Shown: positions 42,913-52,398, numbered from the stretch's first letter. The stretch is DNA of 64,000 nucleotides from CAYGSN01 sp964352675 (GCA_964352675.1 CAYGSN010000007.1:1-64000); one strand, 5' to 3'. The notes: generated by a model not told the origin, from the letters alone. Translations and numbers: made by a program.

Positions 42913-45900
42913 TCAGCCCAGTTTTACCCGTGCCGAAGTTTCGGCCTTTTGTGCTTTTTTACTTTCCTCGACCAGCTCTTCAACGATTTCCTCAATTACG
43001 GCGCTGATCATGGCCGATCGGGCATCACCGGATTCGCTTTTGGCCAGAACGCGGCGGCGGATTTCATTGCGGGCACTGCCGCCCGGATACTGGGAAGATA
43101 GCATTTGCCGCGCGCGGCTGGCGCCTAGCCGGTCATACAGACGGTTGCGGATGGATACATCTTCGGCGGAGGTTGATAAGGCCCAGAGCTCAATGGGGCC
43201 GAGCGTGTTGTAGATATGTTGTTCATAGCGCCCCTCTGTCGTTCCCAAAACCAAAAGACACGGCGCGCCCGTTGATTTCGGCCCGGTCAGTTTGTGGCGG
43301 ATAACATCACGCGCGGTATTGGATAGGCCGAAACGGTCGCGGATATTATCGACAGCTTTATCGGAAATTGCTGCGCCCAGAACCCAGACGCCGGTGGCCA
43401 GATCGACCATTTCCTGACCGAAATCATCCAGCAATTGTGAGGTTAAAACAATCTGTACGCCGCGTTTTCGGCCTTCACGCACATCGCGGATAATCTGCGC
43501 GCGTACGGAGAAGGATTTACTGGTGCGGTGGAATTCATCGTAACACAGGCGCTTGGGAGATTCCGCAAGACCTTGAAGGCGCAATTCATGATAAGGGCGG
43601 AATTTCTCCGGGATGTTGGGCAATGTGTCCTTGCTCATCCACCAGCTGCGTACCAGCGCATGACGGGCCAGCATATACATGATCGAGGTTTGGCGGTCCG
43701 CGGATTCATCGCCCTGCGGGGCGACATCCATAAGGTCGAGCGAACAAACGCGGGCATCGGCGATATCAAATTGTGTGACGGAAGACAAAATAGGGTATTC
43801 GCGAATGGCGGAGGTCACCATACGCTCAAACGCGTTAATCACGGATTCAGGGCTGAAGCCCACCGAGGTTTGCTCTAGCAGGGATCGGATTTGCGGGCGG
43901 CGTGATGCGGTAATCGAGTCGTTTAATGTCGGCACTGCATGGCGCTGGGCCAGATTGGCGATGTGATATTCCTCCAGCTCGAACATTTTATCGACAACAT
44001 CCCACCAGAACGGATCGGACGGCAGGTGGATATTGTGCTTTTGAATGGCTTCGTCCACGGCCGGTTCCAAGCGCGGAAGGTAGGGCCGTGCCTCGGCGCT
44101 GGCCTGTTTGTCATCGCGCCAGCGGAACATCTCATCAACCACAAGCCCTGCCAATTGTTGCATCCCGTCATAGGGCTTGTCGTAGCCGGGCGGCGTAGTT
44201 AGAAGCGTCATGAGTTCCACCAGATAGCTGCGCTCATCCGGCAGTGGATAACGGCAGCCGAGCTGGGTATCAAACGGGTTAATCGCATATTGATGCGCCA
44301 TTTGCAGGCGGTAATACGCCGCTTCGTGCTGGCGGTTGAGAGGCAGCGCCTCGCGGATCATGGAAATCAAACCCGAAGATGACGGACCAATATCGATCAC
44401 TGCGACATAGGGGAGCTTGCTGAGGCCCGGGCTGATGCAGGTTCCGAAGTTTAATGTGTTGAGCAGGACTGATTTACCCGCGCCGGGTTGCGCGAAAATC
44501 AGGTCGAACCAAGTGGTGGTCAGGTTTGTTCCGGTCTGATATGGCCAAATTTTCCCGTCAGGCGTGCGGAACAACATTGCGCCTTGTTCAAACGGGCTGG
44601 ACGGACGCTGCCATGGCAGAAGTTTTACAATTTCGCGCATGGGCGCAATACCGGTAACCGCCGTGCCGCCGCAGTGAATGCCCATCGCCGAAGACATCAC
44701 ACAGTCCAGCGGATCGCCGGAGAACTCACTGGCCTGGCAGTAACCCCAGCTTTCTATGGATTGCAGGAGGATGGAAAGACGATCCAATACGGCACCTTTC
44801 TCCTCTACATGGCACCAGGTTGCAAAAGAGATGCGAATGCGCACGACAGGTTCGCTCCGTGCCATAACCTGCAGCCCCTCCAGGGAATATTTGACCTGTT
44901 TGTTTGCGGCATTTGTTGGCCCCATAATGGTGGATAGGAATGTGCGCATTGCTGCGCCTTCTACTCCGCCACCTTCGATCAGGAAGGAAATGCGGAACGG
45001 GATATCCGCATCGACGAATCGGCTGAGAAGCTGCGTAAAGGGCGAAGCATCGAGAGGGCCAAGTGTCATGTCCGCACCGGCCCACAGAGTGTTGCCCATG
45101 CGCACGACGGATTGCCCCAATACTTTTGCATCAGAGGCGGTGAGCTGGTTGGGTAGGCTGGGCCAAAGGATGTCGGAAAGATCGGACTTGCTGCGCGGTG
45201 CGCGGGTCGGGATCGGATCACCCGGCAGGCACGGCTTCCAATCCTCGTTCGCGCGGTCGGGGAACATATTGTTGCGTACGGCGCGCAACGCATCGTGAAC
45301 TTCGAGCAGATCACTGCGGATTCCCAATTCGTCTAGAGAAGACAGAATAGAGCTTACAAAGCTTCGGTGGCGCGTGCGCAGCGGTTCAAGAGCAGCGTAA
45401 GGATATTGCGCCCCGGCAGCAGGAACCCAGCTCTTACCTTTTTCCTTGGCCTGTTCGCCTGCTTTTTTGACTTCGCTGGGCGGCAGGACGCTGGAGCGGG
45501 TCCACAGGACGAAATATTGCTCTTCATGGGTTAAGAAGCGCTCCAGGTGATTGACCTTTTCCTGAAACAAATCATCGAGTTCCAGCCCGATATTTTCTGC
45601 TGTGGTCCGGCTCGGCTTGACCTGGGCTTCCAGCTCTTTTCGGATGCGTCCCGGATCGCGGGCGAAATAGACCTGTATGGCATGGCCGAGCCGGTCAAAG
45701 CGCGAACCGAGCTTGATAACCGAGGCATCGACGATGCGGTTATATTCCTCCTCCCCGATGATCTGGCGGCTGCCTTCGATTTTCAGGTAGGAAATAAGCG
45801 AGCCGTCCGTGGCCACCAGCGTGTGTTCATCATCGGCCGTTTCAAGCTGGATAAAAGACGAAACCGATTGACGGAATGCCTTCTGGAACGGGGACATGAG

Positions 45901-45918
45901 TTTTTGCAGAAAATTCAT
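42913..45918 (-). CDS. icmB: DotO/IcmB-like ATPase (TraU/VirB4 family)
   Basis: Large cytoplasmic ATPase of type IVB secretion, energising complex assembly at the inner membrane. 1001 residues, close to Legionella IcmB (about 1009). Walker A LIFAQPGAGKSVLL near residue 476 and Walker B RLCYDEFHRT near 790 are clear, and the phrase GVQIVLTSQLLDDFG fits sensor elements of the AAA module. The N-terminal half (about 1-450) is the conserved VirB4-like domain. It lies directly downstream of icmJ, as in Legionella and in IncI plasmids (traT-traU). The start at 45918 opens with a positively charged, amphipathic helix. Confidence 0.92.
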   Translation of the reverse strand: MNFLQKLMSPFQKAFRQSVSSFIQLETADDEHTLVATDGSLISYLKIEGSRQIIGEEEYNRIVDASVIKLGSRFDRLGHAIQVYFARDPGRIRKELEAQVKPSRTTAENIGLELDDLFQEKVNHLERFLTHEEQYFVLWTRSSVLPPSEVKKAGEQAKEKGKSWVPAAGAQYPYAALEPLRTRHRSFVSSILSSLDELGIRSDLLEVHDALRAVRNNMFPDRANEDWKPCLPGDPIPTRAPRSKSDLSDILWPSLPNQLTASDAKVLGQSVVRMGNTLWAGADMTLGPLDASPFTQLLSRFVDADIPFRISFLIEGGGVEGAAMRTFLSTIMGPTNAANKQVKYSLEGLQVMARSEPVVRIRISFATWCHVEEKGAVLDRLSILLQSIESWGYCQASEFSGDPLDCVMSSAMGIHCGGTAVTGIAPMREIVKLLPWQRPSSPFEQGAMLFRTPDGKIWPYQTGTNLTTTWFDLIFAQPGAGKSVLLNTLNFGTCISPGLSKLPYVAVIDIGPSSSGLISMIREALPLNRQHEAAYYRLQMAHQYAINPFDTQLGCRYPLPDERSYLVELMTLLTTPPGYDKPYDGMQQLAGLVVDEMFRWRDDKQASAEARPYLPRLEPAVDEAIQKHNIHLPSDPFWWDVVDKMFELEEYHIANLAQRHAVPTLNDSITASRRPQIRSLLEQTSVGFSPESVINAFERMVTSAIREYPILSSVTQFDIADARVCSLDLMDVAPQGDESADRQTSIMYMLARHALVRSWWMSKDTLPNIPEKFRPYHELRLQGLAESPKRLCYDEFHRTSKSFSVRAQIIRDVREGRKRGVQIVLTSQLLDDFGQEMVDLATGVWVLGAAISDKAVDNIRDRFGLSNTARDVIRHKLTGPKSTGAPCLLVLGTTEGRYEQHIYNTLGPIELWALSTSAEDVSIRNRLYDRLGASRARQMLSSQYPGGSARNEIRRRVLAKSESGDARSAMISAVIEEIVEELVEESKKAQKAETSARVKLG

Positions 45919-46010
45919 TGAGCTTCAAATGCTTATTGTTTGCGTATCGTGCTTTTATTAATATAGCGAACTCGAGCCATTGGGCATAGAGGTTTTCCGC
46001 AAAAGACCTG

Positions 46011-46718
46011 TTAAGCAGCCTTTGACGATGCGCCGGCAACATCCTGATAAATTCCAACCCATTGCTGGGGCGTTTTGCCGCCGAAAGGCCCGCTTTTGGA
46101 TCGCCAATAGGCCAGGATTTGGGGGAATTGGTTAAACTCCAGCTCGGCTTCTTTGATAATGCGCCTGTCTAGCGGGAAAAGCCGAACCCCGTCGAGTTTT
46201 TTCGCGCGGGCTTTGTAATGGCCGGGGGTCAGGTAATCGCCCAAAACCGTGGCAAGGATGAACGGATCGTCGGTGCTGATGCGTCTTTTGGCCTCTTCGC
46301 GTCGGGTCATAAGGGTGTCGAGTGTTTTGCGCGCTGCATCGGCGATTGGGCCCTGCGAAATACGGGCGACATAGATAGCACGGGCGATATGGTGCAGTTC
46401 TGCCTGCTCAATTTCCGGCAGCCACAACAAAACGCCGGAGCGCATTTCTCCGACTTTTTCAAGCTTGAAACACTGATCGCAGAAAATGCAGGCTGTGGCC
46501 AGGTTTTTTGGGTCGTGATTTTTCGGGTTACCGTCGCGAATATGAATTTCCTGATACTTTTCTGCTTTAAAGCCGCAAAAACGGCAGGTGTTTTCATCGC
46601 GCTCCAGAATTTTGGATTTTACATCATCCGGAAGTTTACGCATAGAAACAGCGGAGCCGGATGAACCGGCCCCGCCCAATTTGGATACACCCAAAGCTAT
46701 GGGTAAAAAATCGGTCAT
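46011..46718 (-). CDS. icmJ: DotN/IcmJ-like HNH-fold zinc protein
   Basis: 235 residues. Two CxxC pairs, CRFCGFKAEKYQEIH near residue 44 and CIFCDQCF near 78, flank the HNH-like segment KNHDPKNLATA; Legionella DotN has an HNH-type zinc fold and belongs to the DotL coupling complex. The middle contains LPEIEQAELHHIARAIYVA. The first 25 residues are Gly/Ser-rich and disordered. It sits between icmD-like genes and icmB, the same place as icmJ in Legionella. No nuclease activity should be assumed; that is known to be lost in DotN. Confidence 0.85.
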   Translation of the reverse strand: MTDFLPIALGVSKLGGAGSSGSAVSMRKLPDDVKSKILERDENTCRFCGFKAEKYQEIHIRDGNPKNHDPKNLATACIFCDQCFKLEKVGEMRSGVLLWLPEIEQAELHHIARAIYVARISQGPIADAARKTLDTLMTRREEAKRRISTDDPFILATVLGDYLTPGHYKARAKKLDGVRLFPLDRRIIKEAELEFNQFPQILAYWRSKSGPFGGKTPQQWVGIYQDVAGASSKAA

Positions 46719-46724
46719 TGGGGC

Positions 46725-47138
46725 TTATTCACCGCCGCCGCCATCTTCAATCCCGAAGGCCACGCCTGTCAGCGCGGTCTGGACGTCACCGTCACCGTCT
46801 GTGCCCGGTGTGTTGGACATGGCATCGAACAGGATCGGCAGGGAGAACAGGAATCCGCCGACCACCAGACGAATCGCACCTTCTTTCAACGGCGTGTTTC
46901 CTGGGTTTTCAACGTGATCTTTGATCTTCATGATGCCGAGCACGGCCAGCAAAATCCCGATCAGATAGGCAAGGGCGGAAAGAAGCCCCGGCAGATCTGC
47001 GATCGAGGTTGTAATGTTTTCTGCGAGCGTACCGAAATTGGTCACATCGGCCCGTGCGGTTGAGGCCCCCATGACAAGACCAAGCATGGTTTGTGCGCCG
47101 ACGCGCCCGAATGACCGTTTTTTGGTTTTCTTAAACAT
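46725..47138 (-). CDS. icmD: DotP/IcmD-like inner-membrane protein, copy 2
   Basis: 137 residues with a signal-peptide-like start (KRSFGRVGAQTMLGLVMG, cleavage near ARA) and two hydrophobic segments (LPGLLSALAYLIGILLAVLG and a second around LVVGGFLFSLPILFDAM) joined by MKIKDHVENPGNTPLKEGA. Legionella IcmD is 132 residues with a comparable layout. The gene is the second of two near-identical copies (the other at 47213) and shares a 170-base identical tract with it. Its stop is six bases from the start of icmJ. Confidence 0.8.
   Translation of the reverse strand: MFKKTKKRSFGRVGAQTMLGLVMGASTARADVTNFGTLAENITTSIADLPGLLSALAYLIGILLAVLGIMKIKDHVENPGNTPLKEGAIRLVVGGFLFSLPILFDAMSNTPGTDGDGDVQTALTGVAFGIEDGGGGE
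46810..46979 (-). repeat. 170-bp identical tract, copy in icmD copy 2
   Basis: Base-for-base identical to 47301-47470 by reading both; it covers the second hydrophobic segment and the KDHVENPGNTPLKEG loop. Sequence diverges sharply at both ends. Confidence 0.85.
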
Positions 47139-47175
47139 AATTTTTTCCTCTACGAGTTTTTTGGTAAAAGGCCAA

Positions 47176-47192
47176 AGCCGGACAACCCGGCT
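47176..47192 (-). terminator. Hairpin between the two icmD copies
   Basis: AGCCGG and CCGGCT form a six-base stem with a five-base loop, followed on the minus strand by TTGGCCTTTT. The T-run is weak, so it may attenuate rather than end transcription between the copies. Confidence 0.35.
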
Positions 47193-47212
47193 CTGGCTTG
47201 TTGAATCAAGGC

Positions 47213-47632
47213 TTATTCGCCGCCCGCGTCATCAACCCCGAAGGCCACGCCTGTCAGCGCGGTCTGAACGTCACCGCTGCCTTCCGTGCCGGCATCCGGC
47301 GTGTTGGACATGGCATCGAACAGGATCGGCAGGGAGAACAGGAATCCGCCGACCACCAGACGAATCGCACCTTCTTTCAACGGCGTGTTTCCTGGGTTTT
47401 CAACGTGATCTTTGATCTTCATGATGCCGAGCACGGCCAGCAAAATCCCGATCAGATAGGCAAGGGCGGATAAAAGCCCCGGCAAGTCCTGGATCGAGGT
47501 TGTGATATTTCTAGCGAGTGTGCCGAAATTTGTTGTTGCATCGGCATGGGCGTTTGATGCGGCCATAGTCAGGCCAAGCATGGTTTGTGCACCGATTTTG
47601 CCGAATGATAGTTTTTTGGTTTTCTTAAACAT
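47213..47632 (-). CDS. icmD: DotP/IcmD-like inner-membrane protein, copy 1
   Basis: 139 residues with the same architecture as the copy at 46725: signal-like start (KLSFGKIGAQTMLGLTMA), hydrophobic SALAYLIGILLAVLGIMKIK, then HVENPGNTPLKEG and RLVVGGFLFSLPILFDAM, and an acidic Gly-rich tail. The two differ mainly in the mature N-terminus and tail. It follows the four-repeat fusion gene. Confidence 0.8.
   Translation of the reverse strand: MFKKTKKLSFGKIGAQTMLGLTMAASNAHADATTNFGTLARNITTSIQDLPGLLSALAYLIGILLAVLGIMKIKDHVENPGNTPLKEGAIRLVVGGFLFSLPILFDAMSNTPDAGTEGSGDVQTALTGVAFGVDDAGGE
47301..47470 (-). repeat. 170-bp identical tract, copy in icmD copy 1
   Basis: Partner of the tract at 46810-46979, including identical third codon positions. 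Confidence 0.85.
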
Positions 47633-47690
47633 GGTTTTCTCCTCTACAAGTTTACAGTTTAAGTTTCACTTACCGCCTTTGGGTTTGTCT

Positions 47691-49424
47691 TTAGAAGCTG
47701 CCCCCAAAAGAGATACCGTATTCCGCTATGCCCAACGTCGATTGTACGGCGTTGATAAGCGGACCCAAGTTAACGGCCAATGCACCACCTACCAAATGGG
47801 TCACTCCGGCCATTAACGAAGATTGTTGATTGCCCTCGGCGGCACCACGAAGGATAAATATTCCACGGATTGTGCTGACGAGGCCGATAACGATCATGAA
47901 TTTGATGATTGCGCTGATTACATGATGTGCATGCGCAATTTCCGCATCGCTCATTCCTTGTGTATAGGCAAGGGTTGCGTAAGTTGCCGTTACGCCGAGC
48001 GGGAGGTCAATTCCCAAGCCTAGAAGATCTGATTTTCCCATACCCAAGGTTTGTGTGAAGGCGCGAACCATTTCATTGTATGATATCAGCATTCCGCCTG
48101 TGACAAAAGTCATAACTGTACCGATGCCGCCGGGGCCTCTTGCGCCGTCCTGCGCGCTTTTTGTCAGGCGGGAAATCCCGATCATGATCAGGATGGTTCC
48201 GGCGATGAAAGCAAACACGTTCATCAGAATATGCATCGGGCCTAAAACGTCATTGGCCAGGCATAAAAGTGCAGTATCCAGCCCGCCGCTATCCGTGCCG
48301 TCACCGAAAATGCCGTCCAGCAGGTCGCCCGCACCACCACAACCAAAGCCGATAACGCGGTTGCCAAGCAGGCCGGAGCCGTCATTAAAGCCGGTTGTGG
48401 GTGCCAGAGCGGCGACGTTCAGCGTCGCAGGCGTGATGGTGGAGCGCACGACTTCGATCACCAGCGGCAATGAAAAGAACGCGCCGCCCGCTATGAATTT
48501 TGAAACGCCTTCCCAGATCGGAACGCGGGATGGATCAACCACATGGTCTTTAATCTTTAAAATGCCCCAGAAGCCCAGAACCAATCCAAAAACGTAGGCC
48601 ATTGCGGACAGAAACGCCGGGGCTACGCTGATTTGTGCTGCGGTATCGCACATGGCGCCGCCGAGGCTGGTGCCCACCAGGGGCACGCAGGTTGCACCTT
48701 CATATACGGAATACATCGCGCCGACAGCGCTGAGCATGGAGGTGATTTGACCGCTGATCCCCAGGCCGTCGCCGCTGATTGCGGTGGTCATCGCCATATA
48801 AATGGTTGGAAGGGCAAAAAACGCGCCGCCGGCAAGCAGGCGGATAACGCCTTCTTTTAAGGGGACGTTATCGGGGGTTTCAACATGCTCTTTAATTTTA
48901 ATGAGGGCGGACACGCCAAACAGCAAGCCCAACAGATAAGCGGCTGCGGAAACCAGTCCGGGGAAATCATGAATCGCATCGACAATATTGGCCAGGATGT
49001 TGTTAACGCTGGGCAGGGTGATACCATTTTCAGCCAGCTCTCCCAGGAAAGCAGAGATGCTCAGCCCGATTGTGGTGTCGCGGTCAAAAAACGAATCTCC
49101 TTCACCATTGATGGTGACGAACATCGCATCGTACAGGATCGGCAGGGAGAACAAAAATCCGCCGATCAGGAAGCGGATAACCGGTACGCGCAGAGCCGTG
49201 TTGTTCGGGTTTTCAACATGATCTTTCAATTTGAACAGACCGGTAATCGCCAGAATAAGACCGATTCCGTAAGCCAGCGCGGAAATCAGGCCCGGCAGAA
49301 GCTCAACAGAATCAACCATATTGCGGAAGACATCATTGGCCTCGGTCGTGTCGGCGAATGCGGGCGCGCTTGTGACCAGCACAGCAAAAGCTGCGTAAAG
49401 ACCATACATGTGTGTCTTACGCAT
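47691..49424 (-). CDS. Four-repeat IcmC/IcmD-type fusion membrane protein
   Basis: 577 residues from the ATG at 49424, after which a signal peptide (MYGLYAAFAVLVTSAPAFA) follows; the frame extends upstream by 16 codons. The IcmD module G-x-x-K-x-K-x-HV-x-x-P...GG-x-FF-x-LP occurs three times, centred near residues 70 (KLKDHVENP), 180 (KIKEHVETP) and 295 (KIKDHVVDP), and a degenerate fourth copy lies near 423 (RLTKSAQDGARGPGG). Every copy has two hydrophobic segments, so about eight membrane helices in total. It occupies the icmC position between icmG-like and icmD genes. Fusion of IcmC/DotE- and IcmD/DotP-type units is inferred. Confidence 0.8.
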   Translation of the reverse strand: MRKTHMYGLYAAFAVLVTSAPAFADTTEANDVFRNMVDSVELLPGLISALAYGIGLILAITGLFKLKDHVENPNNTALRVPVIRFLIGGFLFSLPILYDAMFVTINGEGDSFFDRDTTIGLSISAFLGELAENGITLPSVNNILANIVDAIHDFPGLVSAAAYLLGLLFGVSALIKIKEHVETPDNVPLKEGVIRLLAGGAFFALPTIYMAMTTAISGDGLGISGQITSMLSAVGAMYSVYEGATCVPLVGTSLGGAMCDTAAQISVAPAFLSAMAYVFGLVLGFWGILKIKDHVVDPSRVPIWEGVSKFIAGGAFFSLPLVIEVVRSTITPATLNVAALAPTTGFNDGSGLLGNRVIGFGCGGAGDLLDGIFGDGTDSGGLDTALLCLANDVLGPMHILMNVFAFIAGTILIMIGISRLTKSAQDGARGPGGIGTVMTFVTGGMLISYNEMVRAFTQTLGMGKSDLLGLGIDLPLGVTATYATLAYTQGMSDAEIAHAHHVISAIIKFMIVIGLVSTIRGIFILRGAAEGNQQSSLMAGVTHLVGGALAVNLGPLINAVQSTLGIAEYGISFGGSF

Positions 49425-49677
49425 AGAATTTACTATCTTATTTATTGAGTTTTTTATATGTAACACCGCCATATCAATATTACATCATACTTCCGATGAA
49501 TTGTGCAAATATTATGGCAGAAGAGATAAAAAACTGTTTTAAATCAATGAATTAAATATTTTTGCCTTAAGTTTTTATCGAAAATAAAGAGTAAGAACCG
49601 CCGCAAACACCTACCGCCGGGCTTTTGTGATCGACACAGCTCATAAAGTATCTTCTAAAACAGTGACTTAGGCGGTG

Positions 49678-51006
49678 TTAGCGCGTAACTTGCCCTTGAG
49701 AACCACGTACAACCCAACGGCCATTTTCTACCGCAATTGATGAAATACGGCCCAATCCATCGATTGTATCGCCCACATTTACCGAGCGAACATCACCGCC
49801 ACCTTTTTTGCCCAAAACAGCTTGCCCTGGCGTGGCGGAGCGTAGCTCCCATTGTGTTGCTGTTGCCGCGGCTGCGGTGGCCGGTTTTGGTGTGACTTTT
49901 GGTTTCGCGGCTGGTGCGGGGCTGGCAACAGGAGCGGGTACAGGAGCTGGGGTTAATTTTACAGCCGGTGTTTCAACCGCTACGGGTCGTTCCGCAGCAG
50001 CGGATTTGGCTTCATTCGCCGTGCGAGCAGCCTTGCCCGCAGCCTCTTCGGCCGCACTTATCTCGCTGCGCAATGTTTTTTGCTCCTGCAGGAGCTTTGT
50101 TAATTGTCCTTCAAGGCGGCCTAAGGTGGATTCCAGGGCTGCAATTTTTTCATCACTGGCAGAAGCGCCTTTCTGAATTTGTTCTTCCAGATTTTCGAAG
50201 CGATTTTCAAAGGCGCTCATATCGACATTCGTGGCTTCAGCCATCGGAGCGGGCGCAGGCATGGGCGCCATTCCCATATCATCCGGCACAGACTCTTTAG
50301 GCGGTAAGATTTCAGCTATTTCCTGTTCAGGTTCTATATCTTCGATAGCGGGTCCGAGATCCTGCTTGGGGTCAAAGGAGAAAATTCCATCCTCTTCAGT
50401 TTTTTCAGGATCGACAGGCGCAGCCGGTATACCGGCAACCTCCTCGATAGATAACGGCGGAAGGCCGCTTTCTTCGGTGGTATCGGTGTCTTTCAAACCG
50501 GCAAGGTCCGGCATGGGTGTTAGATTGCCCGCATCATTTGGCACATCACTTAAATCCGTATTGTCGGGCTGTTGCGTGTCCCCAATAATATCGTCATCGG
50601 TTTTTTGCATGGGAGCGGGCATGGGCGGCAGACCGGAACCATCGTCTTGTGCAAAATCGTCCTGAGTTGATTGTTGTTCCTGCGCGGGAGGTGTTGATTG
50701 CGGTTGTGGACTTCCGCCAAGCTGACTCAAAATTACAGGCCCGCCGATGACCAGGGCAACGCCGATCACGATGAGGTTGAAATGTCGCGAGATAAAAGAT
50801 TTTTTTACGGGAGGTGTCATAGCACCTGCCTCAAAATTTTCCCCCATATCTCCGTCGATATCTTCGGCTGTAGCGAGGTCGTCATATTCATCCCATGCTT
50901 CATCGCTTAGATCTTCGAGATCTTCATCAAGATCTTCGAAATCCTCCAACTCAAGATCCTCATCAAAGATTTCATCGTCGGAAGGTTGGTTTTTCTTGTC
51001 GTCCAT
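49678..51006 (-). CDS. icmG: DotF/IcmG-like bitopic core-complex protein
   Basis: 442 residues. The N-terminal 70 residues are very acidic and cytoplasmic, one membrane helix follows near residue 75-97 (FNLIVIGVALVIGGPVILSQ), then a long Pro/Gln/Asp-rich linker, a coiled coil near 265-335 (EQIQKGASASDEKIAALEST and on), and a C-terminal globular domain with VNVGDTIDGLGRISSIAVENG. That domain is of the type found at the end of IcmG/DotF and in some secretin-associated proteins. Legionella IcmG is shorter (269). Position between icmE and the icmC/D genes agrees. Confidence 0.75.
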   Translation of the reverse strand: MDDKKNQPSDDEIFDEDLELEDFEDLDEDLEDLSDEAWDEYDDLATAEDIDGDMGENFEAGAMTPPVKKSFISRHFNLIVIGVALVIGGPVILSQLGGSPQPQSTPPAQEQQSTQDDFAQDDGSGLPPMPAPMQKTDDDIIGDTQQPDNTDLSDVPNDAGNLTPMPDLAGLKDTDTTEESGLPPLSIEEVAGIPAAPVDPEKTEEDGIFSFDPKQDLGPAIEDIEPEQEIAEILPPKESVPDDMGMAPMPAPAPMAEATNVDMSAFENRFENLEEQIQKGASASDEKIAALESTLGRLEGQLTKLLQEQKTLRSEISAAEEAAGKAARTANEAKSAAAERPVAVETPAVKLTPAPVPAPVASPAPAAKPKVTPKPATAAAATATQWELRSATPGQAVLGKKGGGDVRSVNVGDTIDGLGRISSIAVENGRWVVRGSQGQVTR

Positions 51007-51072
51007 GGGTTTTCAGTCCTGATGTTAGAGGCTTCTTCCCTGCTAATAGGGGTTTAAATGTTTCTCAATGTT

Positions 51073-52398
51073 TTAAGGCGATTGCGTACCCAAACTTTGG
51101 TTATTATTAGCACTCTGAGAATTTTCTTCAATAACCTGATCCAAAAATAACATTGCAAACGGTGTTCCGGCTTCTATGCGGATCAGGATCGGCACGTTGG
51201 AAAGCTCATCTAGAGTATCGCCTAGCTCAGCCCCTAGCTCGCTCACACCGGCGGCGACTTCTTGCTTGGAATCGGCCTCATCGGTTTCTTCGGCAACGGT
51301 TTCACCTTGAATGGTCACAGTGGTGCGTCCGGATTCTTCGATTGCGTCGGCAACACCCTCAACAAAGGCGGCAGCGGCAGGGAGCACGATGCGCTGGAAG
51401 TAGCGATGATCAACTTCGGTGGCCAATCCCTGTAGGGTGGTTTCAGGGTCCAGCGCAATCGCATCGACTTGGTAAAGTGTTTCGTCCTGTACGACAGTGC
51501 CAAAGGTGAGCGTCAGGTATTCATCCTGGACCTGGAAGCTGCCGATTGCGCGCGAGCCTTTCAGTCTGCCCGAAAGAATTTGTGCCAGAACCGGGCCGGG
51601 CACATCGGAATTCGCCTCAATCAAAGTCTGTGCGTACACGATTTCACCGGCATTGGCCAAAAGACGAGGATCGGAGGGTGGCAGCACGGGAGCTTCTGCG
51701 GCCGCGGTTTCTTCTTTCTCCGCTTTGCGCTTTTCTTCAAGCTGTTCAAGGTAGTTGACATTGTTCAGGGTGGTGTTTGAAATTCTTGCATCCCGGCGAC
51801 TCTCCAGCACCACCTGCATTTGCTCTGACATGGCCGAGGATAGTGCTTTGATCGCTTCTGCACGGCGGGCCTCGGTCTCCTGAATCAGGGCGGCCTGTGC
51901 GGTCGCATCTTCGGGGCGGATCGTTTGTGTGCGTTTTAACTCACGGGCCAGCCGCTCTTCCTGCAGTCTGCGCCAACGTTGCAGCGGGTCTTCCGCTTCT
52001 TCCGCTTCTTCCGGGACCACAACGCGGCCCACGGGCGGATCAATCGGTGTCGGCAAGGCGCTTTCTCCCGTCCTGACCGCTTCCATGATGCGCTCTTCAT
52101 TTTCTTCTTCGATGGCTTCGATATATTTGGGGGAGGCTTCTTGGGTCCCTGGCGGGGCATTAACTTCCGAGCCCCGGCCCGCGCTTACGACAGAGGGCGC
52201 TTCAGCTTGCTGTTCTTCACCGAAGAAAATAATAGCACCGAAAATAACGACAACACCAACGATGACCAATCCTATCTTGACCATCGAATTGTTGCGCACA
52301 AGATCGCCAAGCGTTCCGGGCGTTTTTTCCTCGCCGAAATCGTCGAAGCTGTTTTCGCCCATATCCAGGTCTTCATCTTCAAAATCTTCATTGCTCAT
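51073..52398 (-). CDS. icmE: DotG/IcmE-like VirB10-family channel protein
   Basis: 441 residues. One membrane helix near 40-60 (MVKIGLVIVGVVVIFGAIIF), an extended Pro/Glu-rich periplasmic region with coiled coil, and a VirB10-like C-terminal domain from about 270 (AQILSGRLKGSRAIGSF, TLTFGTVVQDETLYQVDAIA, and IRIEAGTPFAMLFLDQVI at the end). In Legionella IcmE is 1048 residues with many pentapeptide-like repeats; here the repeats are absent, so it is nearer in length to IncI TraO. Overlaps icmK by 11 bases. Confidence 0.9.
   Translation of the reverse strand: MSNEDFEDEDLDMGENSFDDFGEEKTPGTLGDLVRNNSMVKIGLVIVGVVVIFGAIIFFGEEQQAEAPSVVSAGRGSEVNAPPGTQEASPKYIEAIEEENEERIMEAVRTGESALPTPIDPPVGRVVVPEEAEEAEDPLQRWRRLQEERLARELKRTQTIRPEDATAQAALIQETEARRAEAIKALSSAMSEQMQVVLESRRDARISNTTLNNVNYLEQLEEKRKAEKEETAAAEAPVLPPSDPRLLANAGEIVYAQTLIEANSDVPGPVLAQILSGRLKGSRAIGSFQVQDEYLTLTFGTVVQDETLYQVDAIALDPETTLQGLATEVDHRYFQRIVLPAAAAFVEGVADAIEESGRTTVTIQGETVAEETDEADSKQEVAAGVSELGAELGDTLDELSNVPILIRIEAGTPFAMLFLDQVIEENSQSANNNQSLGTQSP

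Noticed and set aside
46011..46718. HNH nuclease reading of the icmJ-like gene
   Set aside because: The fold resembles HNH, but context between icmD and icmB and length point to DotN/IcmJ, which is not an active nuclease.
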